The notes under the pieces: model-generated
Told to the model about the DNA's origin: nothing
Seen by the model: only the letters and a program-made list of their open reading frames with translations
Databases searched by the model: none
In this document: in pieces, positions 7,896 to 19,601 of the stretch
How the letters are laid out: every line of letters begins with the position of its first letter
Numbering within the stretch: the stretch's first letter is position 1
Program-made: the position numbers and the translations under genes
Assembly (NCBI RefSeq): GCF_025144225.1
Contig: NZ_JALXXB010000008.1
Span: forward strand, 1-64,000
Source of the DNA: Aestuariimicrobium sp. p3-SID1156
Lineage (GTDB): Bacteria > Actinomycetota > Actinomycetes > Propionibacteriales > Propionibacteriaceae
Length of the DNA: 64,000 nt
Direction: 5' to 3'

Positions 7896-8681
7896 TCAGC
7901 GGCGCCGCCCGATGCCCATCAGGTGAGGGCTCATCTCCCGGGGACCTTCAAGATGACCAATCGCTCGAACCAAGGTGAGCGCAGCGTCGATCGTTGAATC
8001 GTCCGCCTGGGCGACGAACTCCAGCGGGAGACCGCCGGGGCCTTCAATGGCGGCCAGTTGCACCACCTCGAGGTCAGCTTCCTCCATCTCTGCAGCCAGC
8101 TCCGTCGACGTGTGGAAGTGGGCACCCGGGAAGTGGGCCTGCGGATGCGACTCCCCTGTATCCAGGATGTGGTGGATCTCGTCCGGCACACTCGCACCGT
8201 CGGCCAGCGTCGTCGTCGAGTCTGTGTAGACGGCCCAGCGGGGGATCACCGCCCCAAACACGGTTCCGCCGGGACGGACCACGCGCGCCGCTTCGCGCAG
8301 TGCCTGGACACGGCTGGCCCGCGACTCAAGGTGGTACAGCGGTCCGAAGAGAAGCGCCGCGTCGCACGAGTTGCTCTCCAGCATCAGTGACCGGGCGTCT
8401 CCCATGGTCGCCTCGACGCCCGGGATCTGGGCTGCGATCTCGACGTGACGGGCAACAGGGTCGACCACAGTGACGTGGTGCCCTGCCTCGGCGAGCCACT
8501 GGGCATGCACGCCGGTGCCCCCGCCGATGTCAACGATCGTCGAGTGCGGCGCCAGCAGTGGGGCCACGAGTTCGCGGACGCGGGCCATCTCCAGCCGGCC
8601 CGCCGGCCTCTCGAGGCGCCGCTGCTCATCGAATTCGGAGCCGTAGTAGGCCTGCACCCTTGCGTCGATGTCCTCCTGCAT
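7896..8681 (-). CDS. Class I SAM-dependent methyltransferase
   Basis: This 261-residue protein has a Rossmann-type methyltransferase fold. Motif I reads STIVDIGGGTGVHAQWL (about residues 47-63), followed by the acidic end of strand 2 (VTVVDPVARHVE), motif II-like MGDARSL, and post-motif AALLFGPLYHL. The ARVVRPGGTVFGAVI stretch is the usual strand-helix after motif III. The substrate cannot be read from sequence; the type resembles small-molecule or ubiquinone/menaquinone-like methyltransferases. It stands alone between an IS256 element and an integrase module, flanked by 25-bp repeats, which suggests acquired cargo. Start ATG 8681. Confidence 0.85.
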   Translation of the reverse strand: MQEDIDARVQAYYGSEFDEQRRLERPAGRLEMARVRELVAPLLAPHSTIVDIGGGTGVHAQWLAEAGHHVTVVDPVARHVEIAAQIPGVEATMGDARSLMLESNSCDAALLFGPLYHLESRASRVQALREAARVVRPGGTVFGAVIPRWAVYTDSTTTLADGASVPDEIHHILDTGESHPQAHFPGAHFHTSTELAAEMEEADLEVVQLAAIEGPGGLPLEFVAQADDSTIDAALTLVRAIGHLEGPREMSPHLMGIGRRR

Positions 8682-8724
8682 GGGCAGAGCCTAGACCGGT
8701 CACCCGCAGGCAATCGACCGACCT

Positions 8725-8749
8725 TCGGCAGAGTCGGATGCTCACGCAC
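8725..8749. repeat. 25-bp repeat, copy 2
   Basis: Second copy, upstream of the methyltransferase gene, with the same TCGGCAG and TCACGCAC ends at the same spacing. Its left neighbour CAATCGACCGAC (8711-8722) is also shared with copy 1. Confidence 0.7.
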
Positions 8750-8821
8750 CTGGGGATCGCTCCCCCGTCACTCACGATCTTTCAAGTCAACGCACGTTCG
8801 CCACCGGCTATCGCGCGCTCA

Positions 8822-8846
8822 TCGGCAGTTGAGAATGCTCACGCAC
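8822..8846. repeat. 25-bp repeat, copy 3
   Basis: Third copy, 97 bp from copy 2, with identical 7-bp and 8-bp ends. About 20 of 25 positions agree with copy 2. The remaining sequence from 8682 to 8968 has no supportable gene. Confidence 0.65.
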
Positions 8847-8968
8847 GGGACACGCATCTGGACAAGTCGGGTGGAATACCCAGCACCGGACTCCTTCAAC
8901 GGTCGGCTCCGACACTGCTGACGCGCGACGACAAGTGGCGGAGGACCGAGAGACATGGGTGTGTGCGG

Positions 8969-9154
8969 TCAGGACGCCCGCTGGAGGAGGCGGTCGACTT
9001 CCGCCGGGTCCAGGCGGAGCATCCGTGGGCCAAGGCGGTACGCCGGAAGTCTCCCGTCAGAGATCATCCGACGCACCGTCTTGGGACACACCCCGAGTCG
9101 CCGCGCAGCCGACTGCACAGTCTCGACCTCAATCTCTCGCCGTGGATCCTGCAT
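8969..9154 (-). CDS. Excisionase-like helix-turn-helix protein
   Basis: This 61-residue protein reads TVQSAARRLGVCPKTVRRMI, then GRLPAYRLGPRMLRLDPAEVDRLL, the MerR-like winged helix of the excisionase/DNA-binding (HTH_17) family. ATG 9154 follows a G-rich stretch; a TTG at 9163 is an alternative. It lies 38 nt after the integrase stop codon on the same strand. By context it probably serves as the directionality factor (Xis) for the neighbouring tyrosine integrase, bending att DNA to favour excision. Confidence 0.8.
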   Translation of the reverse strand: MQDPRREIEVETVQSAARRLGVCPKTVRRMISDGRLPAYRLGPRMLRLDPAEVDRLLQRAS

Positions 9155-9192
9155 GCCCCCCAAGCCGTCACGGGCTCTCCCGTGATCGACAC

Positions 9193-10437
9193 CTACTCGG
9201 CTGCGCCATCGCCACCGCGGGCCAGCTCGGCCAGCCGCTCTGCCAGGAGTTGTTCGCGCTGCCGGCTGGCGTGCTGGTAGCGGATCGCCATCTGGGCTGT
9301 CGTGTGCCCCATGCGCGCCATCAACTCGGCGGTCGTGGCACCATTCTGCGCGGCCATGGTGGCAGCAGTGTGACGCAGGTCATGGAACGTGAGATCGTGC
9401 CGGTCCATCACGTCGCGTGCCTGGTCGAAGGCATACCGCAGCGCCTTCTCACTCATCGGCAGCTCACCGCGACCAGGGAAGAAGTACGCAGAGCGCTCCC
9501 TCCGCTCCCCCAGCCCTGCACGCCACTCGCGAAGCGCCGGCAGCAGATGCGGCGGGATTCCGACATCCCGGATCGCCGCAGGTGTCTTGGGTGGACCCAC
9601 GATCACCTGCCCCTTGATCCGCGTCACGCCCTGACGAACGTGGATCCACCCGGTCACGGTGTCGACGTCCCCAACCCGAAGCGCGCGCACCTCCCCAGCG
9701 CGAAGCCCACACCACGCGGCCAACAGCACGGGAAGTGCCTGCCCCGGTGGCAACCGATCGGCCACACGGTTGAGCTCGGTCACCGTCGCCGGCTGCATCG
9801 CCCTGGTGGTCTTGCGCCGGCCCGCTGAACGGATGCGGCAGGGATTGGCGACGATCAACTCCTCGTCCACACACACCGCCAGCAAGGACTTGAGCAGCGC
9901 GTACGCGTGGCTTCGTTGCGTCGCCCGCTCCGGCCCCATCCGGTCGAACCACGCGCGAACCTGCTTCGGCGTGATCGACGCCACCGCCTGATCCCCGAAC
10001 TCGGGAAGGATCAACCGATCCAACAGACTCTCGTACAGAGCCCTCGTCCTCGGAGTCAGATCACGTCGGGCCACCTCGTCGCGGGCCAGGTCTCGGAACA
10101 CGACCTCGACCGGAGCCTCCTCCTTCACCAGCTCGGGCTGGGGAGCCACCGGGGACTGCCACTCACCCCGGCTGATCGACCGTTCGACGTCGACGAGCCA
10201 ACCTTCGGCGTCGATCTTGGCCACGAAGGTGCGGTCAGCACTCCGCAGGACACCGTCGGGCCCCTTGTACCGGGCTCGGTATCTCCCCGACGGCAGACGA
10301 TCAATCTGGCCGAACCCACGGCGAGCCGACCGCTTCACAGATCTTCCGCGCTTGTCTGGGTTCCCCCTCTGAGCGCTTGCGTTCCCCCGCTCCTGGGCGG
10401 TTTTCCCCCTGGGCAACGCCTGACTGGGCTCGGACAT
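9193..10437 (-). CDS. Tyrosine recombinase, phage/island-type integrase
   Basis: This 414-residue integrase has an N-terminal arm-type binding and SAM-like core-binding region (about residues 45-190) and a C-terminal catalytic domain. Catalytic residues are visible: the first Arg in WCGLRAGEVRALRV, His-x-x-Arg in FHDLRHTAATM, His in ARMGHTTAQMA, and the nucleophilic Tyr in IRYQHASRQRE. ATG 10437 is preferred because GGAGG lies just upstream (10444-10448); an ATG at 10449 overlaps that site. Its 5' end is about 150 bp from the 3' end of tRNA-Pro, the usual place for an integrase that uses a tRNA as attachment site. Confidence 0.92.
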   Translation of the reverse strand: MSEPSQALPRGKTAQERGNASAQRGNPDKRGRSVKRSARRGFGQIDRLPSGRYRARYKGPDGVLRSADRTFVAKIDAEGWLVDVERSISRGEWQSPVAPQPELVKEEAPVEVVFRDLARDEVARRDLTPRTRALYESLLDRLILPEFGDQAVASITPKQVRAWFDRMGPERATQRSHAYALLKSLLAVCVDEELIVANPCRIRSAGRRKTTRAMQPATVTELNRVADRLPPGQALPVLLAAWCGLRAGEVRALRVGDVDTVTGWIHVRQGVTRIKGQVIVGPPKTPAAIRDVGIPPHLLPALREWRAGLGERRERSAYFFPGRGELPMSEKALRYAFDQARDVMDRHDLTFHDLRHTAATMAAQNGATTAELMARMGHTTAQMAIRYQHASRQREQLLAERLAELARGGDGAAE

Positions 10438-10529
10438 GATGACCTCCATTTCGTGGGGCTTACGTGGGGTTCAGATGTCCCCACAAGTCCCTCGGAGGCC
10501 CCTTGGTGCTCATCGGACCGAGAAATGAA

Positions 10530-10569
10530 ACAAGGCGTTCCCCCTAGTCACCTAGGAGAAACGCCTTGT
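10530..10569 (-). terminator. Hairpin terminator after tRNA-Pro
   Basis: A 10-bp perfect stem pairs ACAAGGCGTT at 10530-10539 with AACGCCTTGT at 10560-10569; a smaller CCTA/TAGG pair sits inside the loop. On the minus strand it is followed by TTTCATTTC, as for an intrinsic terminator reading out of the tRNA gene. It lies between the tRNA and the integrase, so it may also be near the attachment site. Confidence 0.7.
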
Positions 10570-10586
10570 GAGCGAAGTTCTTGAAT

Positions 10587-10662
10587 TGGTCGGGGCGACA
10601 GGACTCGAACCTGCGGTCTCCTGCTCCCAAAGCAGGCGCGCTAGCCACTACGCTACGCCCCG
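10587..10662 (-). tRNA. tRNA-Pro (anticodon UGG)
   Basis: Read on the minus strand, the 7-bp acceptor stem is CGGGGCG paired with CGCCCCG, and the anticodon loop TTTGGGA between CCTGC and GCAGG gives anticodon TGG. The T-arm contains GGTTCGAGTCC. Discriminator A is followed by an encoded CCA (10587-10589). The integrase at 9193-10437 reads away from its 3' end. Confidence 0.96.
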
Positions 10663-10937
10663 GCGCGGATCGCTCCGCGACCTGAACAGCCTAGTGCATC
10701 CGCGCGGGAGTCGACGAACCAACAAGGGCAAGCCCCTCCCGGCCCATTTCGGCGCCTCGAGGCTCACTGGGATCCAACCATCACCGAGGGGGCCCATGCA
10801 GCAACGTGTGGCTGCCATGCAGAAGGCCTGTCGAGCTGTCTTCGGGTGATCTAGCCCCAGTCCGACCCCCACTCCCTAGGGTGGAAGGGAACCCGCCGCG
10901 CCACGCGCGGTCAGACACGACAAGGAAGGAAAGTGTC

Positions 10938-11429
10938 ATGGACATCGTCGACAACGGCCCCAATCCCAACGCCTTCAACATCGAGGACGCGACGGTCAAC
11001 AACACCAACTACCGCACCACCGCCTGGACCGGGAAGTATCTCCAGGTCACCCTCATGTCCATCCCCGTCGGTGAGTCGATCGGACTCGAGCAACATCCCG
11101 ACACCGACCAGTTCCTGCGACTGGACTCCGGTGAGGGGCGCTGCGTGATGGGGCCGGCCGAGGACCAGCTCGACTTCCAGCAGGACGTCGCCGACGGTTG
11201 GTCGATTCAGGTGCCGGCCGGCATGTGGCATGACGTCATCAACACCGGCGATGAGCCGATGCAGCTCTACGCCGTCTATGCCCCCAGCCACCACGCCCAG
11301 GGCATTGTCCAGAAGACCGCTGACGACGCGGAGAAGGATGAGGAAGAGGGCCGCGACGTCCCGCCGGAGTGGACCCACCAGCCCCACCCGGACGCCGAGG
11401 ACAAGTCCGCCAGCAGATCCACCTGCTGA
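10938..11429 (+). CDS. Cupin-domain protein
   Basis: This 163-residue protein has a single cupin barrel. Cupin motif 1 is represented by IPVGESIGLEQHPDTDQFLRLDSGEG, with His and Gln/Glu candidates for metal binding. Motif 2 is PAGMWHDVINTGDEPMQLYAVY. The last 40 residues are highly charged and probably disordered (DDAEKDEEEGRDVPPEW). ATG 10938 follows a purine-rich AAGGAAGGAAA site. A TAGGGT about 50 nt upstream may be the -10. Relatives include metal-binding sugar isomerases and dioxygenases, but the substrate cannot be assigned. It is the first clearly chromosomal gene after tRNA-Pro. Confidence 0.85.
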   Translation: MDIVDNGPNPNAFNIEDATVNNTNYRTTAWTGKYLQVTLMSIPVGESIGLEQHPDTDQFLRLDSGEGRCVMGPAEDQLDFQQDVADGWSIQVPAGMWHDVINTGDEPMQLYAVYAPSHHAQGIVQKTADDAEKDEEEGRDVPPEWTHQPHPDAEDKSASRSTC

Positions 11430-11463
11430 CCTGACGGGCGGCGCGTCCCGGGGACCTCGCCCG

Positions 11464-12927
11464 TCAGATGCTGGCCAGCAACCAGCCCAGCGCCTCCCGA
11501 CCGCCCTCCTCCTCGATGCACGCCAGGACGCGATGCTCGGCCTGCTGCCGCACCACCGGCAAGGGCACCGGCCAACGCTCCAGCAGGTCCCAGTGCTCGG
11601 GGAAGAGGCTGGTCACCATCAGGGTCTGCGCCAGCCGGACAACCCCGACCGTGTCGCCGGGGAGTCCGGCGCCCAGCAGACCGGCCACCCGCCAGCACTC
11701 CTCACTCGGCTCCTCGGGAGGAAGTGCCAGCTGCCCCTCCACATCGCACAGCGCCCTCTCCACCGCGCTCACTTCGGGTCCTGCCACCACCCCGGCGGCG
11801 CCCAGCCCGGGAACGCCCAGCCCGCGCGGCGACCGCCCGACCTGCATCCCCGCCAACCGGGCGTGGACCAGCGCCATCAGCGAACCCACCCCCGGCGGCA
11901 TCCGCTCCAACATCCCGACCAGCTGCGGCCACAGGCTGCCCGCGTTCTCCCGGCTGATGAAGGCGCTCGCGGCCATCACCTCCAGGGGGTGGGACGCCCC
12001 CAGTCGCGCAAGGCTCACCTCCGCCGCGGTTGCCAGGTAGTCCTGGGCCGGGGAGCCGGCCACGTCGAGGGCGCGGGCCATCGTCCACGCCTCCCAGGGG
12101 GCGCAGGTCCGGGGGTCGCTGCGCTCCAGCAACCGGTCCGCCTCCATCCGCAGCACCAGCGCGAGGTCATCGCCCCAGAACACCTCCAGGTCCGTGGTCC
12201 CCAGGCGGTCATGGACCTGCACCGAGTACCGCCCCGGCTTCGGGGATGACACCGAGGTGGCATCGTCCAGTTGCACCAGCTCGAGCCCGTCACCGCTGGT
12301 CACCGCCGCATCCGGCATCGGGAGGACCAGCTCGTCACCCTGTCGCAGGGAGGTGGTCGGCCACCAGGCCGGCAACACCTGGGCGATCCGGCGGTGGTCC
12401 TCCAGCCACGCGGCCCGCCAGGAGACCGTGAACTGGCCGGGCGTCTCCTCCGTCGCCGCCGGGAGCAGCAGCGGATCGGGCGTCAGCAGGATCTCCCCGT
12501 CGCGGTGGCCCGCCTGACCCCGCAACTGGGTGAACAGCAGCTGCTGCGCGCGCCCGGGGTCCACCCCCAGTGACGCCTCGTCACCGGCCAGCAGGCGACG
12601 CAGCGGCCAGTCCGCCCCGAACCGGAGCCGTGGGGCCGGCACCTCGACAGCATCCTGCGTCCGATTGAGCACGGTGACCCGCAGCGTGAAGGCCTCCTCG
12701 AACACGATCCGGGTCGTCGCGGTCGGTCCCGAGGGATGCGTCCACCGCTGTTCCAGTTCGCCGGCGAGCACTTCCACCTCACCGCGCTGCCAGGGCGCGG
12801 GGAATTCCACGGCCAGGTCCCGAAGCAGGAGGCGTCCGGACTCCTCGTCCACGACCTGGGCGATCACGCCAGTGGCATCGAGGCTGATCCGAAGCCCCTC
12901 CCAGTCGATCAGTGGCGGCGTTGGCAT
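11464..12927 (-). CDS. Hypothetical protein of about 487 residues, function unknown
   Basis: I do not recognise this family. The N-terminal half (about residues 1-240) looks beta-rich with many Trp, Arg and Val, including a VEFPAPWQRGEVEVLAGELE stretch typical of beta-sandwich carbohydrate-active or glycan-binding domains. The C-terminal half is helical, rich in Ala, Leu and Gly, with a repeat-like alpha-solenoid look. There is no signal peptide or convincing membrane helix. ATG 12927 lies inside the end of nei, overlapping it by 19 nt; GTG 12936 is an alternative. Neither has a clear ribosome site, so translation is probably coupled to nei. Full length and codon pattern indicate a genuine gene. 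Confidence 0.75.
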   Translation of the reverse strand: MPTPPLIDWEGLRISLDATGVIAQVVDEESGRLLLRDLAVEFPAPWQRGEVEVLAGELEQRWTHPSGPTATTRIVFEEAFTLRVTVLNRTQDAVEVPAPRLRFGADWPLRRLLAGDEASLGVDPGRAQQLLFTQLRGQAGHRDGEILLTPDPLLLPAATEETPGQFTVSWRAAWLEDHRRIAQVLPAWWPTTSLRQGDELVLPMPDAAVTSGDGLELVQLDDATSVSSPKPGRYSVQVHDRLGTTDLEVFWGDDLALVLRMEADRLLERSDPRTCAPWEAWTMARALDVAGSPAQDYLATAAEVSLARLGASHPLEVMAASAFISRENAGSLWPQLVGMLERMPPGVGSLMALVHARLAGMQVGRSPRGLGVPGLGAAGVVAGPEVSAVERALCDVEGQLALPPEEPSEECWRVAGLLGAGLPGDTVGVVRLAQTLMVTSLFPEHWDLLERWPVPLPVVRQQAEHRVLACIEEEGGREALGWLLASI

Positions 12928-13724
12928 GTGGGGCACCAGTAGAGGTTGCGGGATTCCACGATCTCACTGCGGATTTCGTCCCCGCACACCAGGCAGGGCT
13001 GCCCGACTCGGCGATAGACGTAGACCTCGCCACCGTGCGGGTCGACGCGGGGGTCGCGGCCCATGGCCTCGGGCATGTGCTCGGGAAGCACCGAGTCGAT
13101 GCGTCCATCATCAGTGGCCTGGCGCATCATCGCGACCAGGTCGGCCCAGATGGCATCCCATTCCCGTCGCGAGATGCGGTGACCGGGGGTGCGGGGGTCG
13201 CGGCGATGACGGAAGAGCACCTCGGCGCGGAAGATGTTGCCCACCCCGGCAGCCACCTTCTGATCCATCAGCAGCGTGGCAATCGACTTCTTCGACCGCT
13301 GGACGCGCGCGAACCCGCGCTCGGGATCGGCATCCTCCCGGATCGGGTCGGGGCCGAGCTTCGCCACGATCTCCTCGCGGCGCTGCGGGCTGACCAGCGC
13401 GCAGGTCTGGGGTCCGCGGAGGTCTGCGGCCAGGCGTCCATCGGTGAGGCGCAGCCGCACCTCGCCGACCGGCGGGGAGAGTGGCGCGATGCGCAGTGTG
13501 CCGATCAGGCCCAAGTGGATGTGGATGATCGGCTCGGGGACCCTGGCTCCGAACTCGAGGAACAGGTTCTTCCCCCAGGCCTCGGCGTTCAGGAGCGTCG
13601 AACCATCCACCAGTTCCGCCGAGGCCTCGAAGCGTCCCTGCGGGGAGGACACGTGCACGCGCTGGCCTGCGAAGGCATCGTTGAGCTCGTGGGCGAGTCG
13701 GTGGATGGCGTGTCCCTCTGGCAC
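12909..13724 (-). CDS. nei: Endonuclease VIII-type DNA glycosylase/AP lyase (Nei family)
   Basis: This 271-residue protein begins with PEGH after the initiator, the Nei version of the Fpg/Nei N-terminus where Pro2 is the catalytic nucleophile and Glu3 assists. It has the helix-two-turn-helix region (VAAGVGNIFRAEVLFRH, about residues 165-181) and a C-terminal zinc finger, CLVCGDE with CPTCQRRH. It excises oxidised bases and cleaves the abasic strand. The GTG start at 13724 fixes the conserved PEGH; the open frame continues upstream but without homology. The downstream gene overlaps its 3' end, suggesting an operon. Confidence 0.93.
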   Translation of the reverse strand: MPEGHAIHRLAHELNDAFAGQRVHVSSPQGRFEASAELVDGSTLLNAEAWGKNLFLEFGARVPEPIIHIHLGLIGTLRIAPLSPPVGEVRLRLTDGRLAADLRGPQTCALVSPQRREEIVAKLGPDPIREDADPERGFARVQRSKKSIATLLMDQKVAAGVGNIFRAEVLFRHRRDPRTPGHRISRREWDAIWADLVAMMRQATDDGRIDSVLPEHMPEAMGRDPRVDPHGGEVYVYRRVGQPCLVCGDEIRSEIVESRNLYWCPTCQRRH

Positions 13725-13799
13725 GGATGGCCCTTCCGTCTTGCTCGGGGTGAACTGGGGTTGGGTCTGCCCAGTATTCCAGCCCCTACACTTCCCTGC

Positions 13800-13991
13800 A
13801 TGGCCCAGCAGCATCACGACCACCCCCGCCGCGAGTTCGGGCGCGACGGGATCAGCGGGCTGCTCGACTGGGACCGTGGCGTCCGCGGGCGCGAAGTGTC
13901 GAAGCCGAAACCCGAGGACAGGACGCAGGCCGAGGCCGTGCTGGACGCGCTGGTCGCGCGGGCGCGGGGAAGCCGCCAACGACGCCGCTGA
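13800..13991 (+). CDS. Small basic protein of unknown function
   Basis: This is a 63-residue, strongly charged protein: MAQQHHDHPRREFGRDG, then ISGLLDWDRGVRGREVSKPKP, ending in SRQRRR. It is probably cytosolic and may bind nucleic acid. The start has no ribosome site, but TACACT lies 7 nt upstream, so the message is probably leaderless. It is divergent from nei. The composition (Asp/Arg-rich core with a DWDRGVRGREV segment) looks selected rather than random, yet I cannot assign a family. Confidence 0.6.
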   Translation: MAQQHHDHPRREFGRDGISGLLDWDRGVRGREVSKPKPEDRTQAEAVLDALVARARGSRQRRR

Positions 13992-14015
13992 CCGGCGTCC
14001 CGCTGCAGGGAGGGC

Positions 14016-14474
14016 TCAGTTGATGGAGCCGGTCTCCTCATAGCGCTGCAACATGGCGACACGGCGGGCGTGGCGTTCCTCATTGGGCCAGGGCGTCTCG
14101 AGGAAGGCCAGCACGATCTGCAAGGACTGCTCCAGGGGCTGCATCCGCCCGCCCAGGGCCACACAGTTGGCGTTGTTGTGCTGGCGGGCCAGACGGGCCA
14201 ACTCGGGGTTGTAGGCCAGCGCGGCGCGGATCCCCTTCACCTTGTTGGCGGCAATCTGCTCCCCATTGCCCGATCCTCCCAGGACGATGCCCAGCGAGCC
14301 GGGCTCCTCGGCGACGGCCTCGGCGCAGGGAATGATGAACACGGGGTAGTCATCGCTGGCCTCGTATTCGGCGGCCCCATGGTCGACGACGTCGTAGTCG
14401 CGGGCACGCAGCTCGTTGACAAGGTAGTCCTTCAGCTCGAAGGCAGCATGGTCGGTGGCGATGTGTACGCGCAT
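14016..14474 (-). CDS. rpiB: Ribose-5-phosphate isomerase B
   Basis: This 152-residue protein matches the RpiB/LacAB family: MRVHIATDHAAFELKDYL at the start with the substrate-binding Asp-His pair, DDYPVFIIPCAEAV in the middle, and GIVLGGSGNGEQIAANKVKG with the GSGxG phosphate loop. ARQHNNANCVALGGR follows. It interconverts ribose 5-phosphate and ribulose 5-phosphate in the pentose phosphate pathway. The proton-abstracting residue, Cys in E. coli RpiB, is Ser or Gly in this loop, as in mycobacterial-type enzymes that use a Glu. Confidence 0.95.
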   Translation of the reverse strand: MRVHIATDHAAFELKDYLVNELRARDYDVVDHGAAEYEASDDYPVFIIPCAEAVAEEPGSLGIVLGGSGNGEQIAANKVKGIRAALAYNPELARLARQHNNANCVALGGRMQPLEQSLQIVLAFLETPWPNEERHARRVAMLQRYEETGSIN

Positions 14475-14524
14475 GCCCCCATCTTGTCAGGTGCCCCACC
14501 TGCGGTGACAGATAGGGTCGGAAC

Positions 14525-15793
14525 GTGAGCGACTACCGCCTTGAGAAGCTGGACCCCTCCCGCACCACCACCCCTGAGCAGCAGCAGGCCCTCGACCAGT
14601 GGATCCAGGCGATCTGCATGGGCTTCCTCGACCCGGCCCCCACCGAGGACCAGCTGACCCTCATTCGCAATCACCTGCCCAGGGATGGCGGAGTCCTGCG
14701 CGCCATGCGACGTCCACCTCGCAGCACCGTCGGTGAAGTCGAGCAGCCGGTCGCCACGATGCGAACCTGGACCAACTCCATCAACACCGGCGGTGGCCAC
14801 GTCGAGCCCGCTGCCTTCATCACCGATGTCACCGTGCGCCAGACCGACCGCCGACGCGGCTTGCTGCGCACCATGATGGTGGACAACCTGCGCGAGATCC
14901 GCGACCAGGGCGTGGCGCTGGCCGCCCTCACCGCCACCGAGGCCACCATCTACTCCCGCTTCGGCTTCGGGGTGTCAACCTTCCACCACACTGTGGAACT
15001 CGACATCAGCCATGGCTTCGCGCTGCTCCACGAACCGATCGGGCCGGTGGTCCAGCTCGACCCTGACTCCCCGCGCACCGCCGAGGTCTGGGAAGGTGTG
15101 TTCCGCCGCTTCCACCTGCAGACACGCGGTTCCCACGGCGCTTCCGCCCACCACCTCGACGGGTTCCCCGGGCTCATCGACTGGGAGACCGGCAAGCGTG
15201 ACCCCCGGACCCGCGCTGTCGCACACCTCGACGCCAGCGGCGAACCCGACGGCGTCCTGAGCTATGCGATCAAGGACGGTGAACTCAAGGTCGTCGACCT
15301 GGTCGCCCTCGACGCCAACGCCGAACTCGCCTTCTGGGACTTCATCGGCAACCACGACCTGCTGACGAAGGCCACCTGCAAGTCGGTCTCGGTCGAGTCA
15401 CCCCTGCGCTGGGCGCTGCGCGACCCGCGTCGCCTGACGGTCACCAATGTGCGTGACGGGGTGTGGACGCGGATCCTGGACGTCCCGAAGGCTCTGCGCG
15501 TCCGTGGCTTCGAGCACGATGGCGAGGTCACCCTGGGCATTGACGACCCCAGCCTCGTGCGTCGCGACATCGTGCGGTTGTGCGTCCGTGAGGGGGTCAC
15601 CGAGGTCGAGCCGTTCGGTGGTGAGCCCGAGCTGCAGATGGACGTCTCGGCCCTGGGATCGCTCTACCTGGGTGGGGTGGACGCACTGACCCTGTTCGGC
15701 GCCGGCCGCATCACCGGCTCCCCCGAGGCGGCGGCGAGGCTTGATGCCCTTTTCCAGGTCACCCTGCCCCCGCACAGCGCCCGCTACTTCTGA
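14525..15793 (+). CDS. Eis-like GNAT N-acetyltransferase with SCP-like C-terminal domain
   Basis: The 422-residue length and layout match the Eis family: two tandem GNAT domains and a sterol-carrier-like C-terminal domain. The acetyl-CoA site appears as ITDVTVRQTDRRRGLLRTM (V-x-x-x-x-R-G motif, about residues 99-117), followed by TATEATIYSRFGFGV with the general-acid Tyr. The protein ends in Phe, whose carboxylate is catalytic in Eis. Eis enzymes acetylate amines of aminoglycosides, polyamines or peptides; the substrate here is unknown. GTG 14525 is preceded 6 nt upstream by TAGGGT, so the transcript is probably leaderless. Confidence 0.88.
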   Translation: MSDYRLEKLDPSRTTTPEQQQALDQWIQAICMGFLDPAPTEDQLTLIRNHLPRDGGVLRAMRRPPRSTVGEVEQPVATMRTWTNSINTGGGHVEPAAFITDVTVRQTDRRRGLLRTMMVDNLREIRDQGVALAALTATEATIYSRFGFGVSTFHHTVELDISHGFALLHEPIGPVVQLDPDSPRTAEVWEGVFRRFHLQTRGSHGASAHHLDGFPGLIDWETGKRDPRTRAVAHLDASGEPDGVLSYAIKDGELKVVDLVALDANAELAFWDFIGNHDLLTKATCKSVSVESPLRWALRDPRRLTVTNVRDGVWTRILDVPKALRVRGFEHDGEVTLGIDDPSLVRRDIVRLCVREGVTEVEPFGGEPELQMDVSALGSLYLGGVDALTLFGAGRITGSPEAAARLDALFQVTLPPHSARYF

Positions 15794-15799
15794 GACCCT

Positions 15800-19525
<3,726 letters not shown>

Positions 19526-19556
19526 CCAGCCACCCGGCCAGCCTCACCACGTGAAC

Positions 19557-19583
19557 GACCCGGACGCAGGGAGCGTCCGGGTC
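19557..19583. terminator. Hairpin terminator between the symporter and the DsbA-fold gene
   Basis: Perfect 11-bp inverted repeat: GACCCGGACGC (19557-19567) pairs with 19573-19583. It lies between two convergent genes and probably serves both. Confidence 0.8.
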
Positions 19584-19601
19584 GCTGGTCTGTGCGCGTC
19601 C

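Noticed and set aside
10664..10937. Short open frames between tRNA-Pro and the cupin gene
   Set aside because: None has a ribosome site or plausible length; only a possible promoter element is seen.
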